A stretch of DNA of 64,000 nucleotides, from assembly GCA_021613375.1 (NCBI GenBank), contig CM038711.1:18539194-18603193 (forward strand), given 5' to 3'. The position numbers and the translations under genes were made by a program. Of the stretch, positions 22,681-33,340 are shown piece after piece (position 1 is the stretch's first letter; the number at the start of each line of letters is the position of its first letter). The DNA is from Megaleporinus macrocephalus. Lineage: Eukaryota; Chordata; Actinopteri; Characiformes; Anostomidae. The notes below the pieces were generated by a model. The model saw only the letters and a program-made list of their open reading frames with translations, was not told the DNA's origin and made no database searches.

Positions 22681-22864
22681 ACAGAACATAGAAGAATCAT
22701 TTTTCAGACCATTCTCCCACCAAAGACCGATTTCAGTTATCAGAAGCTTTATATACTTGGAGTCAGAAAACATTTTAACTGAATAGAGCACCACACGTCA
22801 TTCATCTCTGAATTGAAGAGGACAGACGATCAGCTTCTTTTTTCCTCACAGCTTATTCAATAGG

Positions 22865-23365
22865 TTACTACAGATATACAGTCATGTGAAAAAGTAAGTA
22901 GCCCCCATTAACAGTTTAGACTTTTTTTGAACAGTAGTGATATCAGTTAATAATGGTAATATCATTAACAAGAATAAACAGTAAATGAACAGTAATGCAA
23001 TATTCTTAAATAATAAGTAAGGAAAAATAAGTAAGGACACTATATTTGTATTTGTAGCTGAGGTTTCTACATCATTCCATTCCACTTTTTAATAATATCA
23101 TTCACAGTTGGTCATGGAATATTTAGTAGGGAAAAATAAATTTTATGAACTGGGTGGTGGCAATAGTGGCATCCCATTACACACTCAAATTCAGTGAGCT
23201 CTTTTGCATGACCCACCCTTTCACAAAGGTTTCTAACAGTAGGCTGCATGGATAAGTGATTGATTTCATACACCTGTGACAAAAAGACTGAATGAAACAC
23301 CTGAATTCAATGATTAAGAGTGTCCCAATCCTTTTGTCCATACAGTGTATCACTACTTCAAACAT
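22865..23365. mobile_element. Tc1/mariner-type remnants
   Basis: The left part begins TATACAGTCATGTGAAAAAG then TAAGTAGCCCCC, like one fish element end. The right part (23240-23350) contains GATTTCATACACCTGTGAC, AATGAAACACCTGAATTCAA and GAGTGTCCCAATCCTTTTGT then CCATACAGTGTA, the typical right end of another abundant fish Tc1/mariner element. Two different remnants therefore appear to abut. No intact coding frame. Confidence 0.6.
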
Positions 23366-23850
23366 GTCAAATTGAAATCAGGTGCACTTGTTCAAGTGCT
23401 AATGGCTAGATCACTTATTTCAACTGCAGATATCTGGTCTGGTTTTCATTTTCCGGTTGGAATGTGTGGTTTCATCAAAAGAACTTTCTAAGACCCTCAG
23501 AAAGAAACTAGTAGATAACTATGAGTCTGGAAATGGGCTTAAGAAGATATTTGTAATGAATATCTAGGCAAGTAGCAGGACATTTGCAACAATGTGCAAT
23601 GGGCAAGCAAGTCAACAATGAGAGATGTTTGGCCACAGTTTGCCAAAAATTGAAGATGGTATTTAATAACAAGAACCTCAAACCAGCTGTAAAGCATAGA
23701 AAATCTGGCAGAAACAGCTGCTGGACATTTTACAGTCACATAATTGACTATGAATTTTCTCTCATACCAGGCCATCTGTAAAAAAAGTTCAAGCTGAGTG
23801 GACCCTCTACCAGGATAATCCCAAACGTGCAGGTATAATCCAATCAGAAG
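23366..23850 (+). pseudogene. Degraded Tc1-like transposase region
   Basis: The stretch around 23465-23560, including GAACTTTCTAAGACCCTCAG followed by GAAACTAGTAGATAACTATG and GGGCTTAAGAAGATAT, resembles the N-terminal helix-turn-helix coding region of fish Tc1-like transposases. Later, near 23795-23830, GACCCTCTACCAGGATAATC then CCAAACG may be what remains of the catalytic-core QDNDPKH-type block. Frameshifts and stops are frequent, and the open pieces on either strand (23584-23781 plus, 23539-23862 minus) do not encode a recognisable protein. Confidence 0.45.
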
Positions 23851-25136
23851 CATGTTAAACATATTAAATTATATTTAATCAAAACCTTATGTGATACATT
23901 TAATACAGATGAACAGTACAGTGGATAACACCAACATTTTTCATTATATTAAATTATTTAAAGCTTCTTTAAAGTGTCTGCTAAATTATGTTGAGAAATA
24001 GTTCAAATAAAGTCCAGTATTATTTGTAGTTATGATCCAAAACCTGTTTTAGCCTATCAGTGCTTCATTGTGTACAGATGATGGAATATAATAATGCATT
24101 CCATGATGGCCAGACTCCTCCAGGATAAATCTGAAAGTTTATTCCTACTCTTTAGTGGCCGGAATATATTATGAAATCAGGTAATGTATTTTGAATATAT
24201 CTCACATAAAAGATGTATTTCTTTTCTGTATGAGTTTTTTAGAAGTTTTAAGAAATACGATTAGTCCTTTTTAGAAAATAGAAGGTCAAAAAGGCCTATA
24301 AAACGAATGTAGAATCATGAAGTCATTGTGAACTTATGTAGCTTCAGATATTGCATTAATTTAAAATGTATGTAATATTAAAAATAAATAAATACACCTG
24401 TTATATTAATTAAAAAAACAATAATAAGTAAGATTTAAGGAGACACTTTTTTATGTAAAACTGTCATAGACTTATAAAATAGCTTAGACAATGTTATGCT
24501 CTTTGTGACAAAGACCAGTCTACTGTTGCCTAATTTGCTAAACACAGTACAGCGGCCACATTTATTTGCATTAAGTTGAAATCTGCTGAACTTTATTTGC
24601 CGTGGCAGGTTCCATCAATACGGTAGAGATGTTACTGATTAATACATTTTTCCGTTTTTCAGAGTCATAATTCATTCCAATCCATTTTTAATCTTCTCTT
24701 TCTCTCAATCAGGGATACTGCACCTTTAAAACTGAGAGACTAAAACAGGCCTGTGTGTAGAGTGGTTGCTCACATAAAACTAAATATATTACAACACAAT
24801 TGCTTTCTTATAGTTTACTTGTTGTTACAATACTTGCATTTATATAAGACATTTAATTCATTTGTAACTGTTTGAATCATAGAAATTACATATTGTGCCT
24901 CTTTCACTTCAGTTTGAGGGGGCGGAGCTAAAGCACTGCAGACTGAATAAGCAGATTTATGTAAATGTTTTGGTCTTTGGTGACTTCTTCATAACAGTGT
25001 AATCAGTACAGACTGTTTTTGCAACTCAGTTTCCATATTTGAAATGTATGTATGGGCTGAAGATTAAATGAAGTAAGGCACATGAAAAATTTTGGGCCCA
25101 ATGTATTTGGGCACAGCTTATTTCAACTTATCTACA
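23851..25136. other. AT-rich DNA with repeat-like pieces; no gene seen
   Basis: The interval 24700-25090 includes ACTGCACCTTTAAAACTGAG and GAGGGGGCGGAGCTAAAGC words, reminiscent of old non-autonomous fish repeats. No boundaries or coding sequence can be defined. Confidence 0.35.
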
Positions 25137-25305
25137 GAGGGTAGCGGTGTCGCCTCACAGGAAGAAGGGCCTGGGTTAGATTCTGTGTGCAAAATTGTGC
25201 TTTCTCTGTGTCTGTATCCGTGTTCCCAAAGACAGAGGTAAATTGGAGATGCTAAATTGGCCCTATGTGTGAGTGTGTCGGTCTGTGTGTTTGCAAAATC
25301 ACATA
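25137..25305 (+). repeat. SINE-like dispersed repeat, copy 1
   Basis: Begins GGGTAGCGGTGTCGCCTCAC then AGGAAGAAGGGCCTGGGTT and continues through GGAGATGCTAAATTGGCCC. This wording is shared in reverse with 29249-29496, and the element continues in the downstream piece at 45131-45290. It is typical of a very common fish interspersed repeat with a tRNA-like head. Degraded, non-coding. Confidence 0.6.
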
Positions 25306-26329
25306 CCTGTCATCACATGTGAAGATGGTCTTATGATGACAGATGCTCTTGAGCTTTTGTCAGTCATGCCCCTTTTAAAGCCTTCATTTAAGTATAAAGT
25401 AGGGAGAATCTCTGAACTCTCTGTGCTTAAGTTGGCACAATGTTAAATTCTGCAAACACCAGTAAATTAGTAAACCTAGTAAAATCTCAAATCCACCTGT
25501 TTAAAACAGGCATTGATCATTTAGATATGCACTTCAGGATGCTCTTTTGAATTATAGTCTATATGTAAGGCAGTTTTATTAGTAGCTTAAGGTGATGGCC
25601 CTAAGATAAAAATTTCAACAGGGCCTTTTAGAATTTCTGCTTTTTTTCACAGAATTTTTTTTAAATATCTCCTTATGAAGCACCAGGGAACCTTAATCAA
25701 TGTTTTCTTTCAAAATTTTAAAGAAACTTGTGACTGCTCTTTATGCAAGTATAAATAACTGTCCAATTATTAGTATTTTGCCAACAATCTCTTCTTTCAA
25801 TGTAAACAGGTCAGCCCTAATCTTGGGGGAGTGCTTTTGTAGGCAGTCCCTCCACCAATCACAAGACTGATGTGGTTTGTTCGTCCCAAACTGTTTTAAT
25901 CAAGCAAACCAATCTGTATTCCTCCACAAATGTACAGTGAAAAATGGCAATGATGAGTACAGCCTAGCAAGCATTACTGAGTCTCACTGCTCACTGCTAT
26001 CCTTTGTCTTGTATTTCCATCCATTTATTTATTCATTCAGCCAGACACTGCCTGCATTCCTGGAAACACATCCACCAGTAAAGTGAATACTTTACCATAT
26101 AAAAATCAAATAGTGTTTTAAGTGAGTGGAGGCAGTGGAATCTACACCCCCACCTGCATACGAAGAGCCTGTTTCGCTCATTTCTCTTCACTCACTCGGT
26201 TGTGTTTAGTTTAATAGTGGTATTGCAGGTGTTCACTGGAATTAGAACCACACCCAGACAGTTTTCAGCTAAGTCTGATCAACTGTGTTTTATTGTGTCT
26301 CTCTCTCTCTTGTGTCATTCAAGCTTTGC
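25306..26329. other. AT-rich DNA, no gene seen
   Basis: No exon, RNA gene or bounded element recognised. Short frames here (for example 25877-26086) have no support. Confidence 0.4.
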
Positions 26330-26580
26330 TATTTGTCTCATATACAATATATGGTAAAAAGTAGGTGGACACATGACCATCACACCTATGATGTTGAAAC
26401 AGGAAAGGGCCTTTCGTACCGTACTGTGGACTTGCTTTCATGTTTGTGTGCAGTATGTTGCCAATGGACCACCTTGAATTGTTTGGCACAGTCCTCGTTT
26501 AACCTGAAACTATGCAGGGTTTAATCACCTTGTTACTCTGCAGATGTCATGACATACAGACATTATGTTGGCAGATTTTG
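26330..26580 (+). mobile_element. Tc1/mariner-type element, left end fragment
   Basis: ATATATGGTAAAAAGTAGGT then GGACACATGACCATCACACC is close to the terminal sequence of a very common fish Tc1/mariner-type element (GGACAAAAGTATGTGGACACC type). A short piece of interior with GGAAAGGGCCTTTCGTACCG follows. The right end is absent here. A different internal part of what seems the same element lies at 41119-41400. Confidence 0.6.
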
Positions 26581-26599
26581 CTGTAGTATAATTACCCAT

Positions 26600-26880
26600 A
26601 ACCAAAGAAATCAGAATCTATGTCAGCATATCAGTTGTCCATAGAACCACCCTTGCAATAGTGATTTTTTGAATACCACCTCTATATTTAAGGCACATAA
26701 GGTGCCGAGAGCCAGAAATAGTCCTGAGTGAAAAGTTGCTGAAGCAGACGTCGGCCTGGGCCCAACGCGACTGCCACAGCCAGAATCATACCAATGACTC
26801 ATAGTTGCCTTTAGGCATTCTCTTTCCTTGTCTGCACACGCAGCCAGCTCCATACACCATGAACTTTAATTAAACACGTT
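26600..26880. other. Unassigned, composition-balanced DNA
   Basis: No gene is recognised. The 76-codon minus frame at 26623-26853 has no domain. It could be the edge of the candidate regulatory block to its right. Confidence 0.3.
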
Positions 26881-27730
26881 ATATATATAGTCACTACAAT
26901 TCTTGCCCCTTAAGCTTTTCCACGCAAAACGGCGACAGTATTGATAAAATTGAGTGACTGATTTTCCCGTTTGTCCTATGAGCAGCAGAAAACACATGAC
27001 TTTGAGCTTTGAGGTCCAGGAACCTTTCTGTCTTTTTCACTCCGTTTGTAGGTGCGATGGTAAAAACATGCATCACGAACAAGTGCAAAAGCAGACCAGC
27101 TCTGGTAAAACAGGCTTGGAATGGTTTCAACAGATGTGTGCATGCTTTTGTTTGCCTCCCTTAGTGGGATGGGAGCTATTTTATAAGCGCAGTGTGCAAC
27201 AAAGTGAACGGCAATCTCAGATCCAGGAATCCACCATGAACTAAAAGGGCGGGCGGCTTCAGGCTGTCTTGCAGAAACAATACTCGGCATATTCCTTGAA
27301 TATGGCCCTGTCGTCCAAGTAAGAGTGTGGGAGACCGGCCCCCTCGGCCAATAAAAACTCTGTGGTGCTACGGTAGGGCCTCTCTTTCTTAGGTCGCGCT
27401 CCACGTCGCTTTTTTTTAAAACAAGTGTTTAGGTATTGTGGTGCCAACGCGGCCATCAGCTGCCTTTTTCCGAGGCCAGAGCGGAATGCCAGTTCAAACA
27501 GAGTGGCGGAGCAGTAATATTCCCTGCACATGTAGCCTTTAGCCCTTGTAAAGCTGAGCAGGAGGAAGGCTGTTATGTAACCAGCAGCCATTCCAGGCTG
27601 TTCATGTCAACCAAAAAGGACAACGGCGGCTTTTTGGAGGGCGCGAGCAGCCTCAGCATGCTAAATAAGGGGCCAAATCGTTTCGAACAGCAAAATGAGG
27701 CTTTTGTGAGCGCGTGAGAGGGATGTACTG
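26881..27730. promoter_or_regulatory. Candidate conserved noncoding block E, CpG-containing, several open frames
   Basis: This block is repeat-free, fairly GC-rich and has many CpGs, especially 27245-27480 and 27610-27715. It holds the longest frame in the window (142 codons, minus, 26976-27404), an overlapping 110-codon minus frame (27259-27591), a 96-codon plus frame (26954-27244) and a 93-codon plus frame (27436-27717). None shows a known domain, and being open in several frames on both strands is best explained by low stop frequency. A conserved enhancer is my preferred reading. A lineage-specific exon remains possible, for instance around the Lys/Arg-rich stretch FKKKRRGARPKKERP on the minus strand (about 27370-27415). 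Confidence 0.35.
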
Positions 27731-28051
27731 TTTTACCCAGATGGCCACCACATGTTTAGTTGATTTCCGACTGCTATCGCTGCCTCTTTCTGTCTCGTTT
27801 TCTTTCACTCTCGCTCTTCTGTTTTTCCCCTCTTGTCCCTCAGTGTAAGGTAATCTGCACCATTGCTCCCAGCTGTACGTGTGCATGTGGTGGGTGATAT
27901 TGTTTCAGCAGCACATTACCTAAATCTAAGTTCCAGTAGACATGAGCTGGTATTTGGATAATTCAGTATGCTGCAATGTTAAACATTGTTACATGAATAT
28001 GCTTTAAAGGGCTTATATCTATGATTTTTCTTGCATTTAATTTGTGAAATC

Positions 28052-28052
<1 letters not shown>

Positions 28053-28111
<59 letters not shown>
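28053..28111. repeat. (AT)n microsatellite, about 29 units
   Basis: A perfect alternating AT tract, flanked by ordinary AT-rich DNA. Confidence 0.98.
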
Positions 28112-28116
<5 letters not shown>

Positions 28117-28475
28117 CTGGTGTGCTATTATATACCAAAACTTAGACTTGAACATTGTTGTTGTTACTGTGCCTTTAAGGCATATATTTGAAATAGCTCT
28201 GTTCTGATTGTCCTCTGCTGTCTTCATAACTTTAGTGCAAATGGTTAAACTGCTGTAGTCTGAACAGACATACCGGTAAACAGGATACTGGTAAATAAGT
28301 TGTTATTTGTGACATCTTAAAAATAACAAATTCAAAGCAGGCTGTTTTCTGAGCTTGCTGGAATGAACTGGGGAGTGCTTGGAATGCTATGAACCTTTGG
28401 CAGTGTTTACATACCACATCAAACTATCATTTTTTATAAAAAGTGAGGAAAAGTTTGTTTTTCTGTGTGTTCCAG

Positions 28476-28589
28476 TTGCTCGACCCATGGGCACTGACAA
28501 CAGCCGGACCAAAGGGCAGGAGGCCAAGCAGGGGAGCGAGGGTGGTGACCCAGGAGCCGAAGCAGGGAGCTCCCTTTCCCTCAGCTCAG
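28476..28589 (+). CDS. Candidate isolated first coding exon with myristoylation-like N-terminus
   Basis: A T-rich tract ending TGTTCCAG (to 28475) could be an acceptor, and CAG|GTGTAT at 28589/28590 a weaker donor. ATG at 28487 has a good context (CCC-ATG-G) and opens 34 codons plus one base, giving a phase-1 intron. The peptide begins MGTDNS, which fits the N-myristoylation pattern (Gly2, Ser6). It continues hydrophilic and rich in Gly, Glu and Ser (EGGDPGAEAGSSLSLSS), as in disordered N-termini of membrane-attached signalling proteins. I do not recognise the protein, and no partner exon is visible. It could be an alternative first exon of a gene to the right of the window, or chance. Confidence 0.25.
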
Positions 28590-28656
28590 GTGTATGCAAT
28601 GCCTTATAACCCGAGCCAGCTGGTCGTTGTTTTACTTTTGCATCAGGGGCACCTTT

Positions 28657-28702
28657 AAAAGAGGAGAGGGGAGGGAAACAAGAGAGACAGAGAGAAAGAG
28701 TT
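28657..28702 (+). repeat. Polypurine tract
   Basis: Nearly pure A/G on the plus strand (runs of GAGG, GGGAGG, AGAGAGA). Low complexity, no coding meaning. Confidence 0.75.
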
Positions 28703-29248
28703 GAACAGCAACAACAGATAGGACTAATGAGCTGAATGCTTGCATGTGAGAGAAAAAGGACTGATACGTCTAATTAACTAGCAGTTTTGTGTCTTATAGA
28801 GTGAAATGCTTGCTGCACCCATCCTTCTTCCTCCAGGCACATTTGTATGCTACACTGTCACGCAGATCCTTTAAAATATCATCACTGTTATTTACTGGAA
28901 TAGATTTGAGATTTTTTAGACATGCACGGTAGCTCTGCTTTCGTGAGCTCCCGCTACGCTCGCAAGCTCTGATCGCAATTCATTCCCTCCTCTGAGCAGA
29001 GCTTTAAACAATCACAACAAACACAGCCACGGCATGGCAGATGGAGGAGTAGAAAAAGAAGAACTTTTCTTCCTCAGAACTGAGGTAAAACTCTATATCA
29101 GTCATATCAGTCAAGTTAGCTCTGGAGGTCGCCTACAGCACACTCTGCCTAACAGTGCTCATGGAAGCCTGATGAATTAATCAACAAGCAAAAGACAAAA
29201 GCTACAGCAAAGTGAATAACAACACCCCTTAAAACAAGCTACTTCTGT
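28703..29248. other. Unassigned intergenic DNA
   Basis: No feature is recognised apart from a CpG-containing piece at about 28925-28985. Confidence 0.35.
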
Positions 29249-29496
29249 AGCCTATCCCAGCATTCATTGGGCAGAAGGCAGGAAACACCCAATCCATCAC
29301 AGGGGGACACACAGACATACACACACACATGCACACCTAGGAGCAGTTTAGCATCTCCAGTCTGCCTAACTGCTTGTCCTTAGACTGTGGGAAAACTGTG
29401 GGACCTGCTCACAGAATGGACTCTGGTCACCCAGCCAGGGAATCAAACCCAGGCCTATATTGCAGCGCTACCCACTTCACCACCGTGTTTCCCTAC
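29249..29496 (-). repeat. SINE-like dispersed repeat, copy 2 (reverse)
   Basis: Reverse complement of the family at 25137-25305. It includes CCAGTCTGCCTAACTGCTTG, CCAGGGAATCAAACCCAGGC and GCGCTACCCACTTCACCACC on the plus strand. This is the most complete copy here, running from the tRNA-like head to the GGACTGG..CTGGGATAGGCT type tail, given on plus as AGCCTATCCCAGCATTCATT. Interrupted by a small CA-rich run. Confidence 0.65.
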
Positions 29497-29519
29497 TGTC
29501 ATTTAAATCTTAAATATCG

Positions 29520-30350
29520 AAAGCTTTTCATTACTGTGTGAGGTTGCTCTGAACACGACTGCTCTTGCTGAGGGAGCCTCGGGATTGGTGAATTACAGCA
29601 GGCAGTTCACTCTGGAATTATCCTCACTTGTCAGACTTGTCAAAACGATGGACGTTGCAGATTCGCACTGGAATTGAAATCACGGATCTCGTTGGTAATC
29701 GCTCAAATTGCAGCACCTTTCCAGGTAAAACAAATCCGCCATGAATGGGGATTAAGGCCCACATTTATTCCATTTGGGATTTAAGGCTTTATACTCGCAC
29801 AAGCACCGCCACCCATAAAAGCAGGAACACTGACAAACGCCTGCAGGCTGGCATGGGCCTCATGCTGAGAGAAATGGAAAAAGCAGAAAGGAAAAAGTGA
29901 AACTCTGCTAGTTTGGCTATTGTATGCAGTTTACAGACTCATATGTGAGCATAATGGGAGGCGATCTGAACAATCCAAGGAGCCTCAGTGCTAACTGCAC
30001 TATTGATTCTGCATGTGTGTGTGTTTGAGGGAGTGTAGTGGCATGGGCGTGTATCGGTGTGTGTGCAGCTGCGCTCGTGACACATTGGCATTCCTGCCAA
30101 TATCAGTCAGTACGACTGCTCTGAAAATAAATCCCAGGCTTTTGGCCATCCTGGCCCACACAGGGGAAATTTGAAATCGCACTGCAGTTTTAGATAAGAA
30201 ACTCGCACAGCTCGATTCCTGTCAGATCCGCCAGCCAAAACCGCTCAGGCTGCAGACGCTGCCCCAACTTGCCTCTTTCGCTGCATCTATATCAATATTG
30301 AGCGAAGGTGTTGGCTGTTTTTTTTTTCCAGTATTAAAGTAGGGGAGATG
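29520..30350. promoter_or_regulatory. Candidate conserved noncoding block F
   Basis: Long repeat-free block of balanced composition with words such as GGATTGGTGAATTACAGC, GGAATTATCC, GGTAATCGCTC and GGGATTAAGGC. It ends at a poly-T run (about 30321-30329). No coding frame of note. Position and texture fit a cluster of enhancers. Confidence 0.35.
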
Positions 30351-30673
30351 CTTAGTCGATGAGGAATGACTCTCCTTTTCTCTCCACGCTATTGTGTGCT
30401 GTGTGGAAAGAAGGCACTGGTTCATGCAGGAGCTTGTCACATTTTTAGGTTTTCAACAGATGATGAATGTCAAAACCTCAACCCCCCCTTCAATGTTGAC
30501 TTAATGAGAAATTATGAACTGCTGAAAGTTATGCAGATAGCCTTTTATTCTCCCCTCAAACGCTAAATATTTTGACAATCTACATGCTGGGACTTGTATG
30601 TATGTTTTAGGATGGGCTGGTTTGCTTGTTTAGAAGCATACTTATGCACACACGGGCACTTACATACATATAC

Positions 30674-30701
30674 GCACACACACACACACACACACACACA
30701 C
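30674..30701. repeat. (CA)n microsatellite
   Basis: About 14 CA units, preceded by TACATACATATACG, a partly degenerate extension of the tract. Confidence 0.95.
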
Positions 30702-31029
30702 GCTTTCCCCTTCCCAAGCCTCCTTTTTTTCCATTCCTTTACAAAGGACTCTCTTTGCACCTGCAAATCCTTTGCCACAATGCGACAGACTGACAAAGAG
30801 TTGAAGCCTTCGGTCTCATTCAGGCGACTGTCGAGCACTGGAGCTCGCTCACAATGCAGAAGAAAATGAGATTCTTTAAAGGCATCCAACGGAACCATAG
30901 AAGCAACCTACTCAAGAGGGAGATGAGGGAATGAAAAGAAGAGGAGAAAAAGAAAGAGGCAAGCTTTGACTGCTAAAGATGCTTCCATATTCACCTGCTT
31001 CTCAAAGTTCGTTTTTTCTCCTAAGCAGT
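30702..31029. other. Unassigned DNA next to a CA tract
   Basis: The frames at 30563-30898 (minus) and 30594-30869 (plus) are opened by the CA repeat and are not genes. A purine-rich piece lies at 30913-30962. Confidence 0.4.
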
Positions 31030-31840
31030 GGCATAACTCCTGGGGCGGCAAATGGAGGCCTCTGGTCTTCTAATATCTTAACTGGGGTCCTATATACATA
31101 CTGGCACAATTACACACGCATTTATTTGTTTAATTTCCAGTAAAATGGCCATTAATTACGCAGAAGCCTCAACAGCTACATTTCTGCCTGTCCCTTCATT
31201 ACAGCTTCCATTCTTGCTTTGATGGGGTAACAAACAGTCTAGATTAGATTTTCTCCTTTCGCCATTCAAGTAATCCTAAACACATTCAGTGATGTTGAGG
31301 TCTGGACTCTGGGGTGGTCAGTCTATTGTTCTGAGAATATTAGCAGGTTCTTTGTATGAGTTACACGTTTTCTTCTTTTCTGTCTGTTTTATCAGAAGTG
31401 GCTTATTGACAGCTACATATCATTTCAGTTCCACAGCATTGAGAGGAACTTCTCACAGAGGAAGAATGAACAGAAGCTCGTGTGGATGTTTTCAGATCTG
31501 AAGTAGTGGAGCTTGATTTCTTCCTCTCTCTCAAACACTACAGCCCTATCTAAGTTTATCTTATGGTGACAGTTTCGGTGGTCTGCCAAGCACAGCATGG
31601 TTGTTGGGGGTTCCATTTTCTCAAGTACTTTTTTTCAACTGATGTTCCTTTGACTTTTTCCTTCCTCATGCAAGTGGCTGATCTTCTATCCAATCTCATC
31701 AGAGCTTGTACTTAATGGTACTGTTAGTTATTTTCTATAAAATCTATGCAGACAGCTTTGACATCTGCTTTTGACATCCACTCATAATGCATCTCCTTCA
31801 GAGTAACTGCTTTCATATGGATCCTTCACAGTCCACAATA
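31030..31840 (-). mobile_element. DNA transposon remnant, Tc1/mariner-like, copy 1
   Basis: CATTCAGTGATGTTGAGGTC then TGGACTCTGGGGTGG (31282-31318) is the reverse-strand signature of the catalytic-domain region in many fish Tc1/mariner transposons. Farther right, TTTTCAGATCTGAAGTAGTG and TTCTTCCTCTCTCTCAAAC match the copy at 46630-47010. No open frame survives. Confidence 0.5.
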
Positions 31841-32284
31841 TGACATATTCATCATTCTGAAATATGAAATAGGTTATCGAACCTAAACATATAGCTTAAT
31901 GTGAGACGTTAGTGGGTGGAGGGGCATACTTTGAGAGTATAAACTTGTTTAAGACACAACAATAGCAAACAAACAAGCAAACTACATTGTCTTTTTATAT
32001 ATTTGAAGTCGGTCTTGTGAGGGGTGTCATTGTTTTTCTTTTTTGCACTGGAGCCCATGAGCTCCTAGTTATGCCGCTGCTGAGCCACCCTGCATTTATT
32101 TAATTGAGAGTCATTCACCGTGTTAAGATAACACAGCTCTTCGTTACCTTCGGCAGTGGTTTCATGCCACAGTTAAACCCAATAGATTGAATCAGCCGTC
32201 ACCTGATTGCTTTGTCAGTCCTACGTGAAGTGGTTAAAATAAGCAAAGGGTGAACAGCAGGTCAGGTATGAAATATGCAAAAAG

Positions 32285-32290
<6 letters not shown>
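31841..32290. other. Unassigned AT-rich DNA
   Basis: No feature recognised. Confidence 0.35.

Positions 32291-32320
<30 letters not shown>
32291..32320. repeat. (CT)n microsatellite
   Basis: About 15 perfect CT units. Confidence 0.97.
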
Positions 32321-32323
<3 letters not shown>

Positions 32324-32519
32324 GTAGCGTGTTCCTTATTGCCAGGCACGATTAATAGCCTAGCCAGTGGTCTAAAATAAAAGAAAAACATGATGCACTT
32401 AAAAAAAACAGGCCCTAACAACTATATTGCTAACAGGTCTGGCAAAGGCTTTGATAATTGCATATTGATAAATGGTTGCTGTTTCCTCTGATAAGTATCT
32501 AGGCTACCTACCAAATCTC

Positions 32520-32790
32520 TAATTATATGTGACAGCCATCTCCTCCTAATGCCATGCTGTTTTTACTGCAGGCACCTCCTGCAATCCCCTCCTCTCATGA
32601 AACATAAAGCAATCACAGGGGCTTCTGTGTCAGAGACCTGGGAAATGACTCATATGGACAGCCCCCCCTCTGTCGAAAGTGGCCCAGCGGCTGAACCCAC
32701 CTGCAATAAGTTCCATACTGAAAAAGTATTAACCCTTTCTATTCAGCTGGGAACTTCAACAGCTCCTTGAGTGTTGGGTGGGGGAAAAGC
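32520..32790. promoter_or_regulatory. Candidate conserved noncoding block
   Basis: Repeat-free and GC-balanced. A good-looking acceptor (TTTTTACTGCAG, to 32570) precedes an open plus frame (32549-32770), but the frame ends in TGA without a donor and has no domain. Noncoding is preferred; a terminal exon cannot be ruled out. Confidence 0.25.
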
Positions 32791-33340
32791 ATGATTCAGT
32801 GCTAGGGATACTCCTAGCCTGCATTGTGTAAGAGGTTAAAGGCCTGATTTGGAATGACAGTCCACGTGGACTGCTGGGGAGGGTGTGACACCTGGAATCC
32901 CTCCACTGAGGCGCTGAACTTTCTTACAAACAGCATGGTTCCTCATCACACTTTGAGCAGATTGATGACTCTTTTCTGGGTACTCCCTTGAAATGGGAAG
33001 GAATTGGATGTGGAGGAAGAACCAAGAGAACAAATGTACTCAAATGTTGCTCTTTGATGCCTCTTTGAAAGGAGATTCTTCTAAAGTCCCTTAGGAGAAA
33101 CAGCATTAGACAAAAAAGAGACATGAGAAAGAAGAGATTAGAGTTTAATTGCGGATCAAGGCGAGTGTAAGTATCTTGGTCAATTTGAGCACAACGTGTG
33201 ACTTTATTGAGATCTGGACTAAAACTCAAGAGAAACATCTGAGAGATTTCCACTAAAGTTTCCTTTGTATTTCCATCTGATCTTGTTGTCTAGGAGAAAC
33301 TACAAAGATACTAAGAAGTGTGATTATTCTTTTCTAAGGC
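32791..33340. other. Unassigned DNA, possibly an old repeat
   Basis: Words such as CTTAGGAGAAACAGCATTAG and TTGTCTAGGAGAAACTAC recur about 200 bases apart, hinting at an old repeated element. The 109-codon minus frame at 32924-33253 has a hydrophobic patch but no recognisable domain. Confidence 0.3.

Noticed and set aside
26976..27404. 142-codon minus-strand frame as a gene
   Set aside because: Three other frames are also open in the same block and no domain or signal is recognised. Retained only as a test case for coding potential.
30563..30898. Cys/Val-rich minus-strand frame
   Set aside because: Created by the CA/TG microsatellite.
32549..32770. Plus-strand frame after an acceptor-like tract
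   Set aside because: No donor, no domain, no polyadenylation context. More likely part of a noncoding block.
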